This document shows positions 47,022-55,689 of a DNA stretch of 64,000 nucleotides, in pieces; the stretch's first letter is position 1; the number at the start of each line of letters is the position of its first letter. Where the stretch lies: the NCBI RefSeq assembly GCF_000346485.2, contig NZ_KQ976354.1:310001-374000 (forward strand), given 5' to 3'. Below the pieces are notes generated by a model that was given only the letters and a program-made list of their open reading frames with translations, was not told where the DNA came from and made no database searches. The stretch comes from Scytonema hofmannii PCC 7110 (GTDB lineage: Bacteria; Cyanobacteriota; Cyanobacteriia; Cyanobacteriales; Nostocaceae). The position numbers and the translations under genes were made by a program.

Positions 47022-48634
47022 AAGAGCTAGAACTGAGTTATCAACTAGTGGCACTACCCTGTGCTCAACATCGTGCTGGTTTGGCAGGTCTGGTGCTAAT
47101 GGTGCAAGAATTGCATCATCAATCTTGGTTTTTGGAGCGCCAAGGAGCAATGATTGAGCTAGAAGACCTCAATGAATTGGGCGTTACACTGCGATCGAAC
47201 CTAGAAGGATTAAAAGCACTGTTTGATTTTACCTACAAAGCTTTTGAAGAGGAACGCTCAACGGATACAAAGATAAATAACTACACTCGTATCGACACTG
47301 TTGAAATTACTGGTGCCAAAGGTAAAAATAAGACTGTGTAACGTTACTATTATACAGCCACTGTTCCTCATGGTGCTTTCTTACCGGGCTGGGATCGATC
47401 AAGTGATGACCCTGACAACGGCATCTGGGTTAAGCTGTGGCGGGATATGCTTTGGCAAATTGTCCGAGGCGTTCCAGCAACTCGCAACCCATTTACGAAT
47501 CGGGTGAATGGTGCATCATACTCTCAAGATGCTGAGCAAATTTGGTCACAACTGCAACATCCTGACAAGATTATCGGACAGTCAGGCAATTATTACCTAG
47601 GCGCAATGGCGCTTAATCCCGAAAATGTACCAACTAGAGATAAAACACGTTATCAGTTTCTCCTGCACTTTTGGGTTTTTGTGGTGCAAGTTTATTGTCC
47701 CGCAGTTCTGGATAAAGATGGTCACCGGGAACTAGCTGGTTATGCCTTAGCAATTCCAGACGTAGCAAATTTGCGAAATTTCTGTCGTGTATTTCCAGAA
47801 GTTTTGAAGGCACGACATTCAGATAAATGGAAATATTTGCCTCGTGAAGCAGTGATTGATTTGCCGGAAGAAGGGGCGCTAGACCTGCTCCTTCTATTGC
47901 AAAATCGGCTTGCCCGTGAAGCAGGTGACCAACTCAGGCGTATGATTTTGGGGGTTGAGCTAATTCATGCTGAGAAAGTTGGTAACAATGTCAAGATTCG
48001 TTCTATTAGCTATGTAGAGCCAGTTAAAGAGCAAGTGGACAAATATGCCCAAATTAAACAAGCTTACTGGTGTCCGTGGTTTCGGAAGCAGAGATTGCTC
48101 AATTTATTACAAGGAGATAAACCGGGATGGTTTGAATTTGGGGCTGTCTTGAGCCGAATCCCGCGTAATTGGTTGGAAGACCCTTACTTTAGCCATGATG
48201 CCCGTGAACTGTTGACTTTTGAAGGAGAAATTAAGGTGAAAAGAGACATTCGTGAATCTGCCCAACTTGTTTATGATGTTTGTCAACAATATGTTTTTAG
48301 TAAATTAGAGACTAAATATGGGATGAAATGGGACAAAACTAAGAACTGCCATATTCAATCTGGTCAACCCATTTCTCAACAAGATTTTGATGAAAAGAAA
48401 TACAAAATCGCAAATGATGCTTTTCTTTCTGTGCGATCTCGAACAGAACCTAAAGCGTTTATAGATTATTTCGTTTCGACTCTCTATCCCTTTGTCCGTA
48501 AGGAGGAATTTGTAGATTTTGCAGAAAAACTATTCAATAAAACTGATGATATTCGTGCTCTAACCTTATTAGCACTTGCCAGTCAGTTTCCTCACCAGAA
48601 AAAATCAGAAGTGAAGAATGCGGAAGCTGCCTAG
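47018..48634 (+). pseudogene. cas8: Cas8 (Cas8a1/Cmx1-like) interrupted by one in-frame stop
   Basis: Read in one frame from GTG at 47018 (overlapping the cas3 stop as GTGA) to the stop at 48634, this would be a large Cascade subunit of about 538 residues. A TAA at 47339-47341 breaks it after TGAKGKNKTV. The same frame continues at once with protein-like sequence (RYYYTATVPHGAFLPGWD, then GIWVKLWRDMLWQIVRGVPA) into a 395-codon open frame from 47447. Only one base change (such as CAA to TAA) is needed. Unless read through or restarted, interference is disabled. The identity as Cas8 rests on position between cas3 and cas7 and on resemblance to Myxan large subunits. Confidence 0.8.
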
Positions 48635-48649
48635 TTAATTAGAACTTTT

Positions 48650-48693
48650 CCTTTGATACTGAAAGTTGTTGAGCAACTGAAAGGTGTTGAGCA
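48650..48693 (+). repeat. Two degenerate CRISPR-repeat-like units (cas8-cas7 gap)
   Basis: Unit one, 48650-48677, matches about 19 of 26 positions of the repeat (CCTTTGAT...GTTGAGCAAC). Unit two, 48677-48693 (CTGAAAGGTGTTGAGCA), matches 14 of 17 positions of the 3' half. They are back to back just after the cas8 stop. Confidence 0.55.
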
Positions 48694-48734
48694 AAAGGCT
48701 TGTTACTCTGTACGCGATCGCACAGCTAAAGAGG

Positions 48735-48768
48735 TTTAACCTTTGATTGCCATCAGGCGTGTAAAAAC
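48735..48768 (+). repeat. Degenerate CRISPR-repeat-like unit upstream of cas7
   Basis: TAACCTTTGATTGCCATC followed by AGGCGT matches the central repeat (TAACCTAAGATGCCGTA then AGGCGT) with one inserted base and a few changes. The GCC/GGC hairpin is kept. It ends 17 bp before the cas7 start. Confidence 0.5.
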
Positions 48769-48784
48769 TCCAAGGAAAATAGTA

Positions 48785-49720
48785 ATGAACAAGAATCTGA
48801 ATCTTTTTGCCACAATTTTAACTTACCCTGCTCCCTCAAGTAACTATCGCGGCGAGTCGGAAGAAAACCGCACGGTGTTGCAAAAAATTTCCATAGATGG
48901 TCAAAAGTATGCAATTGTCAGTCCTGAATCACTGCGGAATGCCCTGCGAGAAACATTAATTTTGATGGAACAGCCTCATAACCGCACGCGAATACATAAT
49001 GCAGACCAATTAGCAGTGGAGTTTAAGGAATTTCCCAATGCTAGTAAGTATGCAGATGATTATTTGTTTGGTTTCATGGCAGCAAAGCCTCCCGAAGAGG
49101 TGAAAAAAAGCCGTCTCTTACCACTGAAAAGAGATAGTATTTTCCGTTGCAACATGGCAGTAGCTCTGACTCCTTATAGGTATGATGCAGTATTTCATCA
49201 ATCTCCTATGAATGCTAAGACAAAGAATAATGAAAAAACCTACTGGAGTAATGCCACCAATTCGGCTTTACTACACCGCGAAGTGACTCATACAGCATTT
49301 CAATATCCTTTTGCTTTGTCGGGACGGGATTGTCAAGAACATCCTGAATGGGTACGGGCGTTATTACAGGCTATTGCCCAACTTAATGGAGTTGCAGGTG
49401 GTCATGCCCGCGCTTACTACGAGTTTTCACCACGCTCAATAGTAGCAAGATTAACATATAAGCTGGTTGCTGGTTACAACACTTACGGTTTCAATAATGC
49501 GGGAGAGTTTCCAGAGTTAAACCGTTTAGGCAATCGAGATGATGAAAATTGCGATTTGCCTGGTAATGAGTTTTGGGTGGGTGGTGAAATTGTTCGTAAT
49601 TTAGAGGCAAATGCAAAAACGCGCCTGGATGATGCTGGAGTACATCTCTACGCTAATTCTGAGCGTTTGTTTGATGATTTAGCCAAAGAGTTTATGGGTA
49701 GCAAAAATGACGCAAGCTAA
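48785..49720 (+). CDS. cas7: Cas7 (DevR/Cst2-like) Cascade backbone
   Basis: A 311-residue protein. The ATG at 48785 is preferred, with CAAGGAAAA upstream, rather than an earlier TTG. The N-terminal MNKNLNLFATILTYPAPSSN, a glycine-poor first strand and the downstream VSPESLRNALRETLI are typical of DevR-type Cas7. The FSPRSIVARLTYKLVAGY region closes the RRM-like fold. Several copies would line the crRNA spacer in Cascade. It overlaps cas5 by 14 bp. Confidence 0.85.
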   Translation: MNKNLNLFATILTYPAPSSNYRGESEENRTVLQKISIDGQKYAIVSPESLRNALRETLILMEQPHNRTRIHNADQLAVEFKEFPNASKYADDYLFGFMAAKPPEEVKKSRLLPLKRDSIFRCNMAVALTPYRYDAVFHQSPMNAKTKNNEKTYWSNATNSALLHREVTHTAFQYPFALSGRDCQEHPEWVRALLQAIAQLNGVAGGHARAYYEFSPRSIVARLTYKLVAGYNTYGFNNAGEFPELNRLGNRDDENCDLPGNEFWVGGEIVRNLEANAKTRLDDAGVHLYANSERLFDDLAKEFMGSKNDAS

Positions 49721-50447
49721 GAGATCTCAAGATATTGAAAAGCCGCAAATGATTGAGCAATATCTCCGGATGAAAGCTCCTTTTGCCTCTTTTCGCCCCT
49801 TTCAATCTGGTGCTTATCGTTCGACAACAATTGTACCATCACCATCAACAGTGTATGGGTTACTACTGAATTTAGCAGGTATTGAACAGCGGTCTGACTT
49901 GGCTGCTCCAATAACTCTGATAAAAGAAAATTTGCCAGAAATGGAAATTGCCATCGGGCAAATATCTCAGCCAGAAATGGCATTTCTGTCCCAGCAACTG
50001 CACCAATACCCAGTAGGAGCTTCCGGTGCAGAACTGGCACAAAAAACACATGGTGCCAAATACTGGATTGCACCAGTGCGGCGAGCTGTGTTGGCTAATC
50101 TGGATTTGGTTATTGGAGTAAAAGCTGAACAATGGTTGTGCGATCGCATTGTCCAAGGACTGAACGGAGAGCTAGATGAATCACGCTATGGGTTGCCATT
50201 TGCTGGTGATAATAACTTCCTGTTTAACGAAATTGAACCAATAGACAATCCAAAAATGGCACGCTGGTATTGTCCATTACAAAAGACTAGTCGTCCCGAG
50301 CGTGGAATTTCTCGTTTAACTGTTTGGGTAAACCGAGCAGATAACACTCAGACCAAAACGGCAGAATTTGCCCCCAGTGCTTTTTGCTTGATTCCTCCTA
50401 CTGCTGCTTGGATACGGCTACCACCAAGAGCACTTGAAGAAAATTAA
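49707..50447 (+). CDS. cas5: Cas5 (DevS/Cmx5-like)
   Basis: A 246-residue RAMP protein. EQYLRMKAPFASFRPFQSGA and STTIVPSPSTVYGLLLNLAGI form the Cas5 N-terminal signature. The C-terminal half is beta-rich. In Cascade it caps the 5' handle of crRNA next to Cas8. An alternative start at Met15 (49749) would remove the overlap with cas7; the overlap is usual in such operons, so the longer form is given. Confidence 0.83.
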   Translation: MTQAKRSQDIEKPQMIEQYLRMKAPFASFRPFQSGAYRSTTIVPSPSTVYGLLLNLAGIEQRSDLAAPITLIKENLPEMEIAIGQISQPEMAFLSQQLHQYPVGASGAELAQKTHGAKYWIAPVRRAVLANLDLVIGVKAEQWLCDRIVQGLNGELDESRYGLPFAGDNNFLFNEIEPIDNPKMARWYCPLQKTSRPERGISRLTVWVNRADNTQTKTAEFAPSAFCLIPPTAAWIRLPPRALEEN

Positions 50448-50451
50448 GTAG

Positions 50452-50487
50452 CAAACTCAACCTTTGATGCTGTAAGGCGTTGAACAC
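50452..50487 (+). repeat. Degenerate CRISPR repeat between cas5 and cas4-cas1
   Basis: Aligned end to end without gaps, it matches the array repeat at 26 of 36 positions, and at 25 of 29 in the 3' part (GTAAGGCGTTGAACAC). It shares the CTTTGAT variant with the units upstream of cas7. It lies 26 bp before the cas4-cas1 start. Confidence 0.75.
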
Positions 50488-50513
50488 CTCACGTTACCTT
50501 ACAGACAACAAAA

Positions 50514-52175
50514 ATGGAATTACTTGACTATATTACTACTAAACCTGACACCATCCGTGTTTCTGCACTCCATGCCCTAGCTTACTGTCAGCGCCTTTTC
50601 TACTTGGAAGAAGTCGAAGAACTTTATACCCAAGATGCAGCCGTCTTTGCAGGACGAAGATTGCATGTTGAAATTGAAAAAGCAGAGGACGAAGAGTGGG
50701 AAGAACTTTTCCTTACCAGTGAAGAATTAGGGTTACGGGGTCGGCTTGATGCCCTTCGCACCCGTGATGGACAAACAATTCCCTACGAACACAAACGCGG
50801 TCGCTGTCACCGAGACGAGAATAAGCAACCTCAAGCCTGGGAGAGCGATCGCCTGCAAATCCTCGCTTATGCCTATCTCTTAGAATCAGCCTTGGGAATC
50901 ACGGTTCAAGAAGGTCGCATTCGCTATCATGCTGATAACGTACTAGTTCGCGTACCACTAGATGACTCAGGACGGTCAGCGGTTCGAGAAGCAATTCAAC
51001 AAGCAAGGACCCTCAGACAATCTACCCACAGACCTCCAGTAACTGACAACGAGAGATTGTGCGCCCGTTGTTCCCTTGCTCCGGTTTGTTTACCAGAAGA
51101 AGCACGATTGGCTCATGACCGAGAGTGGCAACCAATACGCCTGTTTCCAGAAGATGACGATCGCCAAATCATTCACATATTGGAACCAGGTACCACCGTT
51201 GGTAGGACAGGAGAGCAAATCAAAATTACCCGTCGCGGTCAAGCTGTGGAAACAGTTCCTGCTCGTCACGTAGGACAGTTAGTGTTGCATAGTTTTTCGC
51301 AAATTTCCACCCAAGCACTGCATTTTTGTGCAGAACAAGGCATTGGAGTGCATTTTATCTCTGGAGGCGGACGCTATATTGGTAGTTTTGACACCAGGCA
51401 AGGTAGCATTCAACGCCGCATTCGCCAGTATGCTGCCCTAAGCAATCCTGATACTTGTTTGGAATTGGCTCGTAAATTGGTCAATTGTCGCGGTCAAGGA
51501 CAAAGAAAGTTTTTAATGCGAGGAACTAGAGGCAAAACCGAAGTTTCAGACACTTTGAAGAAAGCCATTAATCAGATGCAAATTCTGCTCAAACAAGTTC
51601 CTAAAGCAAAATCCTTAGAATCGTTGCTAGGACTAGAGGGCAATTTAGCAAGACTATATATTAGTGCTTTGCCTTGTTTGATTTCTCAAGACATTCCAAA
51701 AGAATTACATTTTAGTAATCGCAATCGTCGTCCTCCCAAAGATAGATTTAATTCACTTTTGGGTTTTGGTTATGCCTTGCTGATCAAAGATGTGATGAAC
51801 GCTATTTTAACTGTGGGATTAGAACCAGCTTTAGGTTTTTATCACCAACCTCGCTCTCAAGCTGCACCACTGGTACTAGATTTGATAGAAATTTTCCGAG
51901 TTCCGTTAGTTGATATGTCGATAATGGCGTCAATTAATCGGGGTCAATGGGAGGTACAAACAGATTTTGACATTCGAGGAGAACAAGTTTGGTTAAGTGA
52001 AACGGGTAAGCGCAAGTTTGTTGAGTTGTATGAACGACGAAAACAAGAAACGTGGAAACATCCAGTTACAGGTTATTCCCTAACTTACCGCCGCCTCATG
52101 GAATTAGAAGTGAGGCTGCTGGAAAAGGAGTGGTCAGGTGAAGCAGGTTTGTTTGCTCAATTAATCTTGCGGTGA
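50514..52175 (+). CDS. cas4-cas1: Cas4-Cas1 fusion integrase
   Basis: A 553-residue fusion. The Cas4 part (about 1-205) has a first Cys in LAYCQRLFYLEE, GLRGRLDALR with the metal-site Asp, PYEHKRGR as the D/E-x-K equivalent, LQILAYAYLLES and the CARCSLAPVC Cys cluster. The Cas1 part (about 210-553) shows TTVGRTGEQIKITRRGQ, the Glu of LLGLEGNLARLY, the His of GFYHQPRSQ and the Asp of LVLDLIEIFR. With Cas2 it integrates spacers; the Cas4 part trims prespacers to the PAM-defined length. Such fusions are characteristic of Myxan/I-B-like operons. Confidence 0.92.
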   Translation: MELLDYITTKPDTIRVSALHALAYCQRLFYLEEVEELYTQDAAVFAGRRLHVEIEKAEDEEWEELFLTSEELGLRGRLDALRTRDGQTIPYEHKRGRCHRDENKQPQAWESDRLQILAYAYLLESALGITVQEGRIRYHADNVLVRVPLDDSGRSAVREAIQQARTLRQSTHRPPVTDNERLCARCSLAPVCLPEEARLAHDREWQPIRLFPEDDDRQIIHILEPGTTVGRTGEQIKITRRGQAVETVPARHVGQLVLHSFSQISTQALHFCAEQGIGVHFISGGGRYIGSFDTRQGSIQRRIRQYAALSNPDTCLELARKLVNCRGQGQRKFLMRGTRGKTEVSDTLKKAINQMQILLKQVPKAKSLESLLGLEGNLARLYISALPCLISQDIPKELHFSNRNRRPPKDRFNSLLGFGYALLIKDVMNAILTVGLEPALGFYHQPRSQAAPLVLDLIEIFRVPLVDMSIMASINRGQWEVQTDFDIRGEQVWLSETGKRKFVELYERRKQETWKHPVTGYSLTYRRLMELEVRLLEKEWSGEAGLFAQLILR

Positions 52176-52184
52176 GGTGTGGCA

Positions 52185-52478
52185 ATGGCTGAATTAAAAA
52201 ACTGTTACCTAATTTGTTACGACATTCGGTGCCAAAAACGCTGGCGCAAGGCTTACAAGTTGTTAGAAGGTTACGGGGAAAGAATCCAATACTCTATATT
52301 TCGCTGTTGGCTCAATCAGCGCACCCGCGAAAAATTACGCTGGGAACTCGAAAAAATACTCACAACTGAGGATGCTATTCTCTTCCTGCGATTGAGTAAT
52401 CGCTGCCTTGAAGACATCCATAAGTATAACCGACCTAGCTCCTGGCCTCACGTGCAGGAACCATATCTCATCGTTTGA
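52185..52478 (+). CDS. cas2: Cas2
   Basis: A 97-residue protein with the ferredoxin-like Cas2 fold: LICYDIRCQKRWRKAYKLLE with the conserved Asp, then YGERIQYSIFRCWLNQRTRE. The ATG at 52185 is preferred (GAGGT upstream) over a GTG six bases earlier. It is ten bases behind cas4-cas1 and forms the adaptation complex with it. Confidence 0.9.
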   Translation: MAELKNCYLICYDIRCQKRWRKAYKLLEGYGERIQYSIFRCWLNQRTREKLRWELEKILTTEDAILFLRLSNRCLEDIHKYNRPSSWPHVQEPYLIV

Positions 52479-52727
52479 CGCAAGCACCTGTGAGTGTGAA
52501 GTCTAGTAAAATGAATTTGTAGCGCAAAACCTTTACCATTAAAGCATTTAGGGACTTTTTAACTCTTTCTAGGTGCTTGCAAATCGCCAAATGCGCTCTA
52601 GAATAGGAGGTCTAGCTTGTACATTTTCTTTGGAAGCCTTCAATTTTTAACCAGTAGTGCCATTTCTCAACAGGTAATTGTAATATTGGTACAGAGCCTA
52701 TCTCTGGCAAGGCTTTCAGAGACCGCC
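52479..52727 (+). promoter_or_regulatory. CRISPR leader
   Basis: 249 bp between cas2 and the first repeat, without an ORF and AT-rich toward cas2. It should hold the array promoter and integration signals, since the repeat hairpin is most stable when transcribed in the plus direction. No -10/-35 pair stands out. Confidence 0.55.
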
Positions 52728-54613
52728 GTGTCCTAACCTAAGATGCCGTAAGGCGTTGAGCACAAGCTGAGAGAATCCTTGATTTAGCTAAGAAGCTAGT
52801 GTGTCCTAACCTAAGATGCCGTAAGGCGTTGAGCACTAAAATAATGGCATGGCTAGTCAAAGCCATTGATCGTGTCCTAACCTAAGATGCCGTAAGGCGT
52901 TGAGCACGAACTGGTTCGGAACAACCAAGTAGATGAAGTCATGTGTCCTAACCTAAGATGCCGTAAGGCGTTGAGCACTTCTAACATTGTTTTTGTACGT
53001 TAAATATTTGAACGTGTCCTAACCTAAGATGCCGTAAGGCGTTGAGCACATTTAGCTGCTAGCTTCCCTGTTTCTTTTGCAATAGTGTCCTAACCTAAGA
53101 TGCCGTAAGGCGTTGAGCACACCTGGGCAGCTGCTCTTCCTTCAACTGAGATGCTCGTGTCCTAACCTAAGATGCCGTAAGGCGTTGAGCACCGTAGCAT
53201 ACGGAGAGCATCCCAATATATCCATCCAGTGTCCTAACCTAAGATGCCGTAAGGCGTTGAGCACAAATTGATGAGTGTAATAGATGCTATCATTGCGAGT
53301 GTGTCCTAACCTAAGATGCCGTAAGGCGTTGAGCACAATCCTAAATTGGTTCAGTTGCCACATCTTCAAGGGTGTCCTAACCTAAGATGCCGTAAGGCGT
53401 TGAGCACATAACTTCTGGGTTTGCGTATGCTGTACTAGTTCGTGTCCTAACCTAAGATGCCGTAAGGCGTTGAGCACGAGAATTGAAAAAATTCAAGCCC
53501 GAACATACAAGGGTGTCCTAACCTAAGATGCCGTAAGGCGTTGAGCACTTGTCGCCTGAGCAAGTTATTGCTCTTTGCAAATGTGTCCTAACCTAAGATG
53601 CCGTAAGGCGTTGAGCACGACAGCAAACAAGGGAGCGCTTCAAACCCCCGAACGTGTCCTAACCTAAGATGCCGTAAGGCGTTGAGCACTTTTGGCTAAA
53701 AAATCTCCCGCTGCCAAAATGCGGTGTCCTAACCTAAGATGCCGTAAGGCGTTGAGCACACAGAAGACGTAGTCAATAACGCAGCCAACAACGTTGTGTC
53801 CTAACCTAAGATGCCGTAAGGCGTTGAGCACAGTCAACCCCAAGGTTTAAATCGTGTCGAGAGCCTGGTGTCCTAACCTAAGATGCCGTAAGGCGTTGAG
53901 CACTACTTTGATCTATTTCTTCAATCTTGTAGGCATCATCGTGTCCTAACCTAAGATGCCGTAAGGCGTTGAGCACGCTCCCGATTGAATATTTATGGTT
54001 GCATTATTGCCGTGTCCTAACCTAAGATGCCGTAAGGCGTTGAGCACTAATACTTTCCCGATCGCCCCACTGGACGATTAATAGTGTCCTAACCTAAGAT
54101 GCCGTAAGGCGTTGAGCACTCACCTTTAAGCACTTCATCTAACACGCCACGCTGTGTCCTAACCTAAGATGCCGTAAGGCGTTGAGCACACAGTGTTTGC
54201 GTTGGTGTTTGCGTTGTTGGCTGCGTGTCCTAACCTAAGATGCCGTAAGGCGTTGAGCACGTGGCACTGCAGGCGATGCAGGGAACCAAACCCAAGTGTC
54301 CTAACCTAAGATGCCGTAAGGCGTTGAGCACAATGCGAGATTCTAGATTCAATCGAGCGCGATCGCGTGTCCTAACCTAAGATGCCGTAAGGCGTTGAGC
54401 ACGAAGCAGTCAAGGAAGCTATCAAAGATTTTAACTAGTGTCCTAACCTAAGATGCCGTAAGGCGTTGAGCACTAGATTGCGTAAAATTATGCTGTCTTT
54501 GTAGGTTGTGTCCTAACCTAAGATGCCGTAAGGCGTTGAGCACTGCGTTAAGCAGAGAGACCCTACAACGTAGGCATGTGTCCTAACCTAAGATGCCGTA
54601 AGGCGTTGAGCAC
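52728..54613 (+). CRISPR. CRISPR array, 27 repeats of 36 bp, 26 spacers
   Basis: The repeats look identical from first (52728-52763) to last (54578-54613). Each begins GTGTCCTAACC and ends GGCGTTGAGCAC, with the hairpin AUGCC-GUAA-GGCGU in the plus-strand RNA (a GNRA loop and a G-U pair; the minus strand would have a C-A mismatch). This supports plus-strand transcription and a crRNA 5' handle near UUGAGCAC. Spacers are 34-37 bp. The array directly follows cas2. No spacer matched the rest of the window by eye. Confidence 0.98.
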
Positions 54614-54646
54614 ATTATCTACCATAGATAAAAATCTAAGGCTTTT
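54614..54646 (+). repeat. Probable decayed terminal repeat
   Basis: After the last intact repeat, 33 bp containing CTACCATAGAT and CTAAGGC resemble a strongly decayed repeat. They join the trailer, much as the solo repeat on the left joins its trailer copy. Confidence 0.4.
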
Positions 54647-54742
54647 GATCGAAATAGTTGCTTTTTTAACTCTTCAGTGGGACTGGCGTGAGGGTCAAGA
54701 AAACGAGAACTTGCTAAAATCAAGTGTAGATATTGTGTGATA
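54647..54742 (+). repeat. CRISPR trailer, second copy in the island flank (right)
   Basis: 96 bp nearly identical to 38571-38666 and in the same orientation. It ends 10 bp before the start codon of the HTH antitoxin-like gene and so may also hold that gene's promoter. Confidence 0.85.
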
Positions 54743-54752
54743 AAATTCGCTT

Positions 54753-55052
54753 ATGAATCGGGCAACGTTCCCAGATGTTTTAACTCTTGAAGAAGCCTCA
54801 GAGTATCTTCGGTTACCTGTTGAAGCAGTTCTGCGTCAAGCCTTACAGGGGAAGATCCCAGGTCGCAGAATTGAAGATGATTGGAGGTTTTTAAAAGCTG
54901 CGATTGACGAGTGGTTACGTTCTCAAAGTGGTCAAACTATTCTCCTTCAACAAGCAGGTGCCTTGGAAGATGATAATTCTCTTGCTCAATTGAGAGCAAC
55001 AATTTACCAGGCAAGGGGACGATCTGAAGTGGATGAGGAGCCTAGTGCTTGA
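54753..55052 (+). CDS. HTH (excisionase-type) antitoxin-like protein
   Basis: A 99-residue protein with an excisionase-like DNA-binding fold (LTLEEASEYLRLPVEAVLRQ and PGRRIEDDWRFLKAAIDEWL) followed by an acidic helical tail. It is fused by TGATG overlap to a PIN-domain gene. It is probably the antitoxin that binds the operator and the toxin. Its upstream region is the CRISPR trailer. Confidence 0.75.
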   Translation: MNRATFPDVLTLEEASEYLRLPVEAVLRQALQGKIPGRRIEDDWRFLKAAIDEWLRSQSGQTILLQQAGALEDDNSLAQLRATIYQARGRSEVDEEPSA

Positions 55053-55471
55053 TGCATTTGCTGGATACTGACACACTGACCCATCTTTATTCCGGACGGT
55101 CAAGTGTAGTCGAGCGGTTGAGGTCGGTAGAAGATCCAAATGTCGGAATTACTATCATTACCAAAGTCGAAGTTTTACGAGGACGACTTGATTACCTTCT
55201 CAAAGCTGAGACAGCGACTGATGTGCTGAAAGCTCAAGAACTTTTATTTCGTACAGAGGATCTGCTAAATCAGCTTCTGATTGTTCCGATAAATCAGGCT
55301 GCATCAGAACAGTTTGATCGCCTGCGTACTATATCAAAGCTACGCAAAATTGGACGAGCCGATTTATTGATAGCCAGTATTGCTTTAGCAAATCGAGCTA
55401 TTTTGGTCACGCGCAATATACGCCATTTTAAACAAATTCCTGGCTTACAAGTTGTAAATTGGGTTGATTAA
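55052..55471 (+). CDS. PIN-domain toxin (VapC-like)
   Basis: A 139-residue PIN ribonuclease. The acidic residues expected for metal binding are visible: LLDTDTLTHLY, a Glu in TKVEVLRGR and an Asp in GRADLLIASIALA followed by VTRNIRHFKQIPGL. VapC toxins cleave tRNA or rRNA when the antitoxin is lost. The start codon overlaps the antitoxin stop. The 3' end overlaps the convergent Phd-like gene by 4 bp. Confidence 0.85.
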   Translation: MHLLDTDTLTHLYSGRSSVVERLRSVEDPNVGITIITKVEVLRGRLDYLLKAETATDVLKAQELLFRTEDLLNQLLIVPINQAASEQFDRLRTISKLRKIGRADLLIASIALANRAILVTRNIRHFKQIPGLQVVNWVD

Positions 55472-55689
55472 ATCTCCTGCAAGACGGCTGGAGCAATTAA
55501 GTCTCCCAAAATTTCACCGCTTCCTTTCATTGCTCCAAAAGTTGCGCGTTTGGGTTGGGTTGTTGCCGGACATATAACTACTAATGGTTTGCCCTCATGG
55601 GTAACAGTTAACGGTGTTTGAGTACGTTGTACTTCTGTAAATAGTTGCTGGAGATTTTTGGGTAATTCGTTTGTACTAATTTGTTGCAT
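55468..55689 (-). CDS. Phd/YefM-type antitoxin, orphan
   Basis: A 73-residue protein (MQQISTNELPKNLQQLFTEV, then PLTVTHEGKPLVVICPA), a Phd/YefM-like DNA-binding antitoxin. No RelE, Doc or PIN partner lies on its own strand. It converges on the PIN toxin gene with 4 bp of overlap, so it could be an orphan or a second layer of control. Confidence 0.75.
   Translation of the reverse strand: MQQISTNELPKNLQQLFTEVQRTQTPLTVTHEGKPLVVICPATTQPKRATFGAMKGSGEILGDLIAPAVLQEI

Noticed and set aside
47447-48634. Independent 395-residue gene
   Set aside because: It is in the same frame as the upstream 107 codons, and protein-like sequence continues between the stop and this ATG, so it is the rear of cas8.
52479-52727. 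Another degenerate repeat in the leader
   Set aside because: No stretch here matches the repeat beyond a few bases.
53142-53369. Minus-strand ORF with repeated LNALRHLRLGH units
   Set aside because: It is a translation of CRISPR repeats and spacers, not a gene.
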